Part shown: one piece after another, positions 28,955 through 29,996 of the stretch
Numbering within the stretch: position 1 is the first letter of the stretch
How the letters are laid out: every line of letters starts with the position of its first letter
Source of the DNA: a virus
Direction: 5' to 3' (one strand)
DNA: 29,996 nucleotides
Virus record (IMG/VR): IMGVR_UViG_3300025057_000033
Location: 1-29,996 of that record
Program-made: the position numbers and the translations under genes
The notes under the pieces: model-generated
What the model was told of the DNA's origin: nothing
The model's database searches: none
What the model saw: the letters and a program-made list of their open reading frames with translations, nothing else

Positions 28955-29022
28955 TGCACTTAGCATTTGAAAAGGATAAATATGAATTAGAGCAACAGAT
29001 ATTAAAAAGAAGCCAGCGATGA
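28283..29022 (+). CDS. Predicted -1 frameshift fusion of the tail assembly chaperone, 246 aa
   Basis: Slipping back one base on T TTT TTT (28759-28765, inside T9 28758-28766) joins residues 1-161 to a -1 frame that stays open to TGA 29020-29022, adding 85 residues: LQFKERITESYPELFSNS, then KWGWYQSIYGL and LKYNEITKSKLHTCLMHLAF. The KWGWY-SIYGL core and the helical end look like the second chaperone part in other phages (lambda gpG-T logic). The stop overlaps ATG 29019 of the next gene, so the fusion is coupled to it. The alternative is a one-base T-run assembly or mutation error; both frames staying open for about 190 bases argues against this. Confidence 0.65.
28758..28766 (+). promoter_or_regulatory. 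Programmed -1 frameshift site (T9 slippery run)
   Basis: Nine T follow GCGATAG and precede ACAG. In frame 0 the codons read GTT TTT TTT TAC, so the heptamer T TTT TTT meets the X-XXY-YYZ rule. The -1 frame is open from 28711 to 29019, so slippage here leads to an in-frame fusion. No clear downstream hairpin or upstream Shine-Dalgarno is seen; slippage may depend on the run itself. Confidence 0.65.
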
Positions 29023-29285
29023 CGAAAGAAGATATATTAGAAGAATTAACACGCAGAGATTTATTAATTGAAAATGAACATATTATTCTTGTTGATGGTT
29101 TTGAAGAAGCGTTTTTAGGTTGTACTGCTAATAATCCAATTAGAGCAGTTTATGATTATTGGATATGTTTAGATTTATTAATACAACGTGATAAAATGGA
29201 TTTTGATAATGCTATTGATAGTTTAGATGAATTTATAGAACAAGATTTAGGAGAACACACACCAACTTATATGAAAGTAATATGA
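29019..29285 (+). CDS. Conserved phage protein with DGFEEAFLG motif, 88 aa
   Basis: The protein has 88 acidic residues. It contains ILVDGFEEAFLG, then AVYDYWICLDLLIQRDKMDF and DLGEHTPTYM. This resembles a small family found in many phages (DGF-x-x-AF-x-G, a YDY-x-x-C-x-x-IL-x-x-RDGM core and an ending near GEHTP) whose function is not known; this copy is short. It overlaps the frameshift product and the next gene by four bases, so it is co-translated with the tail operon. Confidence 0.65.
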   Translation: MTKEDILEELTRRDLLIENEHIILVDGFEEAFLGCTANNPIRAVYDYWICLDLLIQRDKMDFDNAIDSLDEFIEQDLGEHTPTYMKVI

Positions 29286-29737
29286 ACAGTTTTTATAATA
29301 TAATAGATAAAATAAAAGAAGTAATTACAGCAGAACCATTTAATAATGAAATTACATTTGGTGATATAGCTGATATAGATTTAAAGAAACAAAGTTTGTT
29401 TCCATTAGCACATGTAATGATTAACAATAGTACAATAAACAACAACTATGTAACATTTAACATTACTATCTTCTTTATGGATTTAGTAGATATTAGCAAT
29501 GAGCAAACAAACGATTTGTATAGAGGTAACGACAATAGGCAAGATATATTAAACACTCAATTAGCATTAGCAACAAGAGTAATGCGAGTATTACAAAAGA
29601 GTGATTTATATAGAGATAAATTTGAAGTAATTGATACTGCAAGCTGTGAACCGTTTACAGAAAGATTTGATAATATGCTTGCTGGATGGGCTGTTACTTT
29701 TGATGCTGGTACTAAAGATGAAATGACTTACTGCTAA
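29282..29737 (+). CDS. Tail terminator/neck protein candidate, 151 aa
   Basis: The protein has 151 residues, alpha/beta (FYNIIDKIKEVITAEPFNNE, LFPLAHVMINNSTINNNYVT, FNITIFFMDLVDISNE), with a conserved acidic middle TNDLYRGNDNRQDILNTQLA and the end GWAVTFDAGTKDEMTYC. Pattern and position before the gp10-like gene match a recurrent Bacteroidota phage protein that I take for the tail terminator or completion factor. It shares ATGA with the previous gene, and its TAA overlaps the next ATG by one base. Confidence 0.6.
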   Translation: MNSFYNIIDKIKEVITAEPFNNEITFGDIADIDLKKQSLFPLAHVMINNSTINNNYVTFNITIFFMDLVDISNEQTNDLYRGNDNRQDILNTQLALATRVMRVLQKSDLYRDKFEVIDTASCEPFTERFDNMLAGWAVTFDAGTKDEMTYC

Positions 29738-29996
29738 TGAGTGAATTTAGAAAAGCATTAGAGAAATATGCAAAGTATGTTATTAAACAATCACGTAGTA
29801 ATTTAACACGTGGTAAAAACAATGCTTCTAAACAACTATATAATAGTTTAGAGTATAATATTAAAGGTGATAAAGTTTCTTTTCTTAGTGAGGATTATGG
29901 ACAGTTTGTAGATAAAGGTGTTAAAGGTGCAAAATCAACATATCCAGAAAGCTCTGCAAGTCCATTTAAATACACTACTAAACAACCACCAAGTAA
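29737..29996 (+). CDS. HK97-gp10-like tail completion protein, N-terminal part (continues at 1)
   Basis: ATG 29737 begins on the last base of the previous stop (TAATG). The first 86 residues lie here (MSEFRKALEKYAKYVIKQSR, then a basic NLTRGKNNASKQLYNSLEY). The frame runs through the terminal repeat and continues at base 1, closing at 345-347 after 159 residues. The helical, basic start followed by a Ser/Pro-rich middle fits gp10-like neck proteins. The intact frame across the join is direct evidence for circularity. Confidence 0.6.
   Translation, partial: MSEFRKALEKYAKYVIKQSRSNLTRGKNNASKQLYNSLEYNIKGDKVSFLSEDYGQFVDKGVKGAKSTYPESSASPFKYTTKQPPS
29870..29996. repeat. Terminal direct repeat, right copy
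   Basis: Exact copy of bases 1-127, checked at both ends of the repeat (ATAAAGTTTC start, CCACCAAGTAA end). See the left copy for meaning. It should be removed when the circle is closed. Confidence 0.95.

Noticed and set aside
1-29996. CRISPR arrays, integrase, lysogeny repressor, attachment sites
   Set aside because: No regularly spaced repeats were seen and no recombinase or CI-like protein is encoded; a lytic phage is the simpler reading.

Overview
The window reads as one complete, circularly closed genome of a small tailed phage (siphovirus-like) that infects a Bacteroidota host, most likely a member of the Flavobacteriia. The DNA is strongly AT-rich. Almost every start lacks a Shine-Dalgarno sequence and has an A-rich leader, and several intergenic gaps carry a TATATTTA/TATATTTG box like the Bacteroidota -7 element. 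Many proteins resemble families I know from Flavobacterium and Cellulophaga phages. Bases 1-127 are repeated exactly at 29870-29996, so the sequence closes into a circle of 29,869 unique bases. One tail gene (159 codons) runs across the join. All genes lie on the + strand, mostly with 1-20 base overlaps. I see no integrase, lysogeny repressor, tRNA or CRISPR, so a strictly lytic life style is likely.

Layout, going round the circle. Packaging: a sigma-factor-like gene, a Cys-rich conserved protein, small and large terminase (24.9-27.3 kb), then a MazG-like protein and two tiny genes. Tail: after two terminator hairpins (28.1-28.24 kb) comes a tail-assembly-chaperone-like gene with an apparent programmed -1 frameshift, then neck/tail completion proteins (29.0 kb across the join to 0.35 kb), two large tail structural proteins (0.34-3.8 kb) and a tape measure (4.0-5.9 kb). 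Head: an XkdF-like protease, an acidic scaffold-like protein, major capsid, major tail protein, a strong terminator, portal and head-tail connector candidates (5.9-12.5 kb). Host recognition: a DUF285/BspA-repeat protein and a LamG-like lectin protein (12.6-14.9 kb). Lysis: membrane/coiled-coil protein, amidase and holin (15.1-16.5 kb).

Early and replication functions fill 16.5-24.9 kb: a calcineurin-like phosphoesterase, an annealing-protein candidate followed by a PD-(D/E)XK exonuclease, a small protein with an SSB-like tip, a nucleotide cassette (DUF6378, SAM methyltransferase, thymidylate-synthase-fold enzyme, MazG), a second PD-(D/E)XK protein, a DUF1376-type replication protein, a RecA-fold helicase/ATPase and a resolvase-like nuclease.

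Four things stand out. (1) A T9 slippery run at 28758-28766 joins the chaperone frame to an 85-codon -1 frame, and about 190 bases read in both frames. (2) The thymidylate-synthase-fold enzyme has Asp where thymidylate synthases have the base-discriminating Asn, the switch known from dCMP hydroxymethylases, and sits with a methyltransferase and MazG in a cassette that could alter cytosine. (3) GATC is very rare in the genome (8 sites by eye), and 5 of the 8 fall in that cassette. (4) An AAACGTTTATA element precedes both the head and the tail gene blocks, in a phage that appears to carry its own sigma factor.
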